A stretch of DNA of 7,601 bases from Actinomycetes bacterium (GTDB lineage Bacteria > Actinomycetota > Actinomycetes > Actinomycetales > Cellulomonadaceae), in assembly GCA_023401045.1 (NCBI GenBank), contig JAEXEM010000461.1, positions 1 to 7,601 on the forward strand, read 5' to 3'. A program made the position numbers and the translations under genes. This document shows, one piece after another, positions 5,445 to 7,601 of the stretch (the stretch's first letter is position 1; each line of letters begins with the position of its first letter). The notes beneath the pieces are model-generated. The model was given only the letters and a program-made list of their open reading frames with translations, searched no databases and was not told the origin of the DNA.

Positions 5445-6302
5445 TCAGAGCAGCCCGACGCTGCGGTACACCGCCCACGTGGCCGCGGTCATGAGGACGA
5501 GCAGCGCGACCGGCGCCGCCCACCCGACCAGCGCGCGCCGCGCCCGCGGGGCGTACGCGTACGCGGCCCCGAGAGCCGCGCCGACGACGAGCCCGCCGAG
5601 GTGCGCCTCCCACGCGATGCCCGGCACGACGAAGCCGATGACGCCGTTGAGCAGGATGATGCCGAGGATCGGGCCGGCGTCCCGGCCGAGGCGGCGCAGG
5701 ACGACGAGCACCGCCCCGAAGAGGCCGAACACCGCCCCCGACGCACCGACCATCGCGCCGTACCACCCGTCGGTCACCGGGCTGAGGAGCACCGCGCCGA
5801 CCGAGCCACCGACCGCGCTCAGCACGTAGAGGGTGGCGAAGCGCGCCCGCCCCAGGGCCTGCTCGAGGTAGGGACCGACCATCCACAGCGCCACGAGGTT
5901 GAGGACGATGTGGAAGATCTGCCGCGGCGAGTGCAGGAACGCGGCCGTGAGGAACCGCCACGGTTCGACCGAACCGGCGACCGGGCTGAAGGCCCAGCGT
6001 TGCGTCCACCCCGCGACCGTCAGCTGGGCGACGTAGGAGACGACGCACAGCGCGATGATCGTCAGCGTGACGACGGGGCGCCCGCCGCGCACCCGCCCGC
6101 CGAGGACGGTCCGGTTCTCCGGCGCCGTCCGCGCGGCCTCGGCCACGCAGTCGACGCAGTGCACACCGACCGCGGCCGGACGCTGGCACTCGGGGCACGC
6201 GGGCCGGCCGCAGCGCTGGCAGCGCACGTAGGACACCCGGTCCGGGTGCCGCGGGCACACCGGCGCCTGCTCACCCCCGGGCACGCCGGACGGCCCCGTC
6301 AC
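5445..6302 (-). CDS. Rhomboid family intramembrane serine protease with N-terminal zinc-binding motif
   Basis: Polytopic protease of 285 residues that cleaves substrates within the membrane. The cytoplasmic N-terminus (about 14-55) carries a B-box-like Cys/His cluster: C16, H19, C28, C31, C36, C39, H48, C49, C52, likely binding zinc. About six or seven hydrophobic helices follow (from about 76 to 279). Catalytic features: HIVLNLVALW (HxxxN, H131 and N135) in the second helix, GASGAVFG with nucleophile S188, and EAHLGG with H234; all the residues needed for Ser-His catalysis are present. The layout is common in actinobacterial rhomboids beside ppiA. The GTG start at 6302 keeps the first Cys pair well inside the protein but lacks a strong ribosome site; it follows the ppiA stop by 31 bases, so the two genes are probably one transcript. 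Substrates cannot be told from the sequence. Confidence 0.93.
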   Translation of the reverse strand: MTGPSGVPGGEQAPVCPRHPDRVSYVRCQRCGRPACPECQRPAAVGVHCVDCVAEAARTAPENRTVLGGRVRGGRPVVTLTIIALCVVSYVAQLTVAGWTQRWAFSPVAGSVEPWRFLTAAFLHSPRQIFHIVLNLVALWMVGPYLEQALGRARFATLYVLSAVGGSVGAVLLSPVTDGWYGAMVGASGAVFGLFGAVLVVLRRLGRDAGPILGIILLNGVIGFVVPGIAWEAHLGGLVVGAALGAAYAYAPRARRALVGWAAPVALLVLMTAATWAVYRSVGLL

Positions 6303-6333
6303 AGGGCCGCCCGGCTCGATCGGACCGCTGATG

Positions 6334-6873
6334 TCAGTCCTCCACCGTCACCGACGTGATGGTGACGTCCTGCACCGGACGGTCACCGGGGCGCGTCGGC
6401 GTCGAGACGATGGCGTCGACGACCTTCTTCGACTCCTCGTCGACGACCTTGCCGAAGATCGTGTGCTTGCCGTTGAGCCACGTCGTGGCGTCGACCGTGA
6501 TGAAGAACTGCGAGCCGTTGGTGCCGCCCGGGCGGCCGGTCACCGGGTCGAGACGCTTGCCGGCGTTCGCCATCGCGAGCAGGTAGGGCTCCGAGAACGT
6601 CAGCTCGGGGTGGATCTCGTCGTCGAAGGTGTAGCCCGGGCCGCCGCGGCCGTTCCCCAGCGGGTCGCCGCCCTGGATCATGAAGCCCGGGATGACGCGG
6701 TGGAAGACGACGTCCTTGTAGAGCGGGTCGTTGCGGGTGGCGCCGGTGGACGGGTCGGTCCACTCGACGGTCCCCTTCGCCAGACCGACGAAGTTCTCGA
6801 CGGTACGCGGCGCGTGGTTCTCGAAGAGCTCGACCCGGATGTCACCGGCGGACGTGTGGATGGTGGCGAACAT
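6334..6873 (-). CDS. ppiA: Cyclophilin-type peptidyl-prolyl cis-trans isomerase
   Basis: Single-domain cyclophilin of 179 residues that speeds proline isomerisation during protein folding. No signal peptide or membrane helix, so it is cytoplasmic. Active-site landmarks: FHRVIPGFMIQGGD (57-70) with catalytic R59, MANAGKR (101-107), NGSQFFIT (119-126) and WLNGKHTIFG (132-141), including the tryptophan linked to cyclosporin binding. Bacterial-type insertions are short (GTVEWTDPSTGATRND, KRLDPVTGRPGG). ATG 6873 is chosen because MFATIHTSAGDIRVELF is the normal family start; the frame stays open upstream to 7317, but that part crosses the divergent gene. Only a weak GGA lies before the ATG, and CAGACT ends 7 bases upstream of it, so the mRNA may be leaderless. 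It heads a two-gene operon with rhomboid. The order matches Rv0009 near crgA. Confidence 0.96.
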   Translation of the reverse strand: MFATIHTSAGDIRVELFENHAPRTVENFVGLAKGTVEWTDPSTGATRNDPLYKDVVFHRVIPGFMIQGGDPLGNGRGGPGYTFDDEIHPELTFSEPYLLAMANAGKRLDPVTGRPGGTNGSQFFITVDATTWLNGKHTIFGKVVDEESKKVVDAIVSTPTRPGDRPVQDVTITSVTVED

Positions 6874-6970
6874 GGGTCCAAGTCTGGCACCCGGGACCCA
6901 CGCACGCGCACGGCACGTCCGGGCGACGAGGACCGCCGTACCGGGCACGACGCGCCGGTCGGTGGCAGAG

Positions 6971-7010
6971 TGTGAGGTCACAGCGTCGGGCAAGCCAGTT
7001 GTGACCCCAC
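6971..7010. promoter_or_regulatory. Near-perfect 11-bp inverted repeat in the divergent spacer, candidate operator
   Basis: GTGAGGTCACA (6972-6982) and TGTGACCCCAC (7000-7010) are reverse complements with one mismatch, spaced by 17 bases. The left copy is itself a small palindrome, TGTGA-GG-TCACA (6971-6982), and TGTGA recurs at 7000-7004. It lies 32-71 bases before ATG 7042 and about 100 bases before ATG 6873, where an operator or a transcribed hairpin would act. The rest of the 168-base spacer shows no convincing promoter hexamers. Confidence 0.45.
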
Positions 7011-7030
7011 CGACCAGCCGAGACCAGCGC

Positions 7031-7035
7031 GGGAG
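7031..7035 (+). promoter_or_regulatory. Shine-Dalgarno site of the 7042 gene
   Basis: GGGAG ends 6 bases before ATG 7042 and supports that start. Confidence 0.65.
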
Positions 7036-7041
7036 TGGCAC

Positions 7042-7601
7042 ATGACCCATCGTCCGAAGATCGACGTCGACACCGAGCGCCTCAAGGGCCAGGCCGCCGG
7101 CCTCGGCGCGGTGCTCGCCGACGGCGCCAAGGGCGCGGCGCACCGCGCCTCCGACGCCGCGGGGCAGGCCAAGGAGTGGACGACACCTCGGGTCGAGGCG
7201 TTCGTCGAGTGGTTGACCCCCCGGCTCGAGCAGCTCTACCGGGAGAGCGTGAAGAGCGCGGCGCCGCAGGTCGAGAAGGCCGCGCAGCGCGCGACCCCCG
7301 CCATCGACACGGCGCACGACAAGCTCGTCGACGAGCTCATCCCCAAGCTCGTCGCCGCCGTCAACGAGGCCGCCGCCCGCGCCGGTGCCCAGGTCGAGCG
7401 CGCCGCCGACGTCGCGGCGGTGCAGGCCGGCAAGCAGTCGGGCAAGGTCGCCAAGGCGGCGCGCAGGGCCGCGAAGGAGGCCGCCGCCCAGGAGAGGTCG
7501 CGCAGCGGCGCGAAGGTGTTCTGGGTCGTCGCCGGTGTGCTCGGCGCGGGCGCCGCGGCGTTCGCCTGGCTGCGGTCGCGCTCGACGACCGACCCGTGGG
7601 C
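7042..7601 (+). CDS. Alanine-rich helical membrane-anchored protein, DUF5324-like (3' end outside window)
   Basis: The frame is open from ATG 7042 to the window edge, giving 186 complete residues without a stop. Residues 1-157 are highly helical, Ala/Lys/Glu/Arg-rich and free of long hydrophobic runs, with amphipathic segments such as RVEAFVEWLTPRLEQLY and IDTAHDKLVDELIPKLVAAV, like apolipoprotein or LEA-type helices. One TM helix follows (about 158-177, VFWVVAGVLGAGAAAFAWLR), then SRSTTDPW near the probable C-terminus. The pattern recalls the Streptomyces DUF5324 proteins encoded beside the ppiA/rhomboid pair; I cannot confirm family membership without a search. Third codon positions are almost all G or C and a ribosome site is present, so it is real coding. 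Predicted topology is a cytoplasmic helical bundle held by a C-terminal membrane anchor; a membrane-surface or envelope-stability role is a guess. Confidence 0.85.
   Translation, partial: MTHRPKIDVDTERLKGQAAGLGAVLADGAKGAAHRASDAAGQAKEWTTPRVEAFVEWLTPRLEQLYRESVKSAAPQVEKAAQRATPAIDTAHDKLVDELIPKLVAAVNEAAARAGAQVERAADVAAVQAGKQSGKVAKAARRAAKEAAAQERSRSGAKVFWVVAGVLGAGAAAFAWLRSRSTTDPW

Noticed and set aside
5403..6359. A 318-codon open frame on the plus strand opposite the rhomboid gene.
   Set aside because: Arg/Asp/Pro-rich shadow translation antisense to a well-supported protease; no family motif.
6971..6982. TGTGA-GG-TCACA as a CRP/Crp-like site.
   Set aside because: CRP sites space these half-sites by six bases, not two; the resemblance is superficial, so no regulator is named.
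6874..7317. Upstream extension of the cyclophilin frame.
   Set aside because: Runs through the divergent spacer and antisense to the 7042 gene; cyclophilins start at the MFATIHTSAG position.
1..7601. Mobile elements, CRISPR arrays, tRNA/rRNA genes, defence or toxin systems.
   Set aside because: No direct-repeat arrays, transposase or integrase motifs, tRNA-like cloverleafs or such protein families seen on either strand; gene order is that of conserved chromosomal core.

Overview
The window is a GC-rich (roughly 70-75% G+C by eye) actinobacterial chromosome segment. Evidence: very high GC at third codon positions, several GTG starts with GGAGG-type ribosome sites, a CrgA protein (known only from Actinobacteria), a PASTA-domain PknB kinase and a class E sortase. 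The gene order ppiA, rhomboid, crgA, DUF881, (sortase, small membrane protein), pabA/trpG, pknB, pknA matches the oriC-proximal region I know from Mycobacterium (Rv0009-Rv0015c) and, with rhomboid and sortase, Streptomyces. Micrococcales (Cellulomonas-like) is my guess for the lineage; the sequence alone does not prove it.

Layout. 1-311 (+) is the C-terminal end of a membrane protein, almost certainly PknA. 311-2308 (+) is complete PknB, overlapping it by one base. A perfect 17-bp hairpin (2318-2354) separates PknB from a convergent minus-strand operon that reads DUF881 (4824-3991), class E sortase (3994-3227), a 52-residue membrane protein (3180-3022) and PabA/TrpG (3022-2399), with overlapping stop/start codons at two of the three junctions. 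A divergent promoter region (4825-5010) leads to crgA (5011-5259, +). A 185-bp convergent spacer holds a second long perfect hairpin and a small cluster of DnaA-box-like sites including one exact TTATCCACA. A minus-strand pair, cyclophilin PPIase (6873-6334) and zinc-finger rhomboid protease (6302-5445), follows. Another divergent spacer (6874-7041) carries a near-perfect inverted repeat and precedes a plus-strand alanine-rich helical membrane protein (7042 to the window end, open at the edge).

How the genes fit together. Most of the products act at the cell envelope during growth and division: PknA/PknB sense muropeptides and phosphorylate division and cell-wall proteins, CrgA joins the divisome, DUF881 has the one-TM plus coiled-coil layout of divisome proteins, sortase E anchors surface proteins, and rhomboid cleaves membrane proteins. 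PabA (folate or tryptophan) is the metabolic exception, yet is translationally coupled to the envelope operon.

This is mainly a conserved housekeeping region; I see no mobile element, CRISPR, RNA gene or defence-like system. The points worth a second look are regulatory or small: the DnaA-box cluster, the 40-bp dyad before the last gene, the symmetric -10 element between DUF881 and crgA, and the 52-residue protein.
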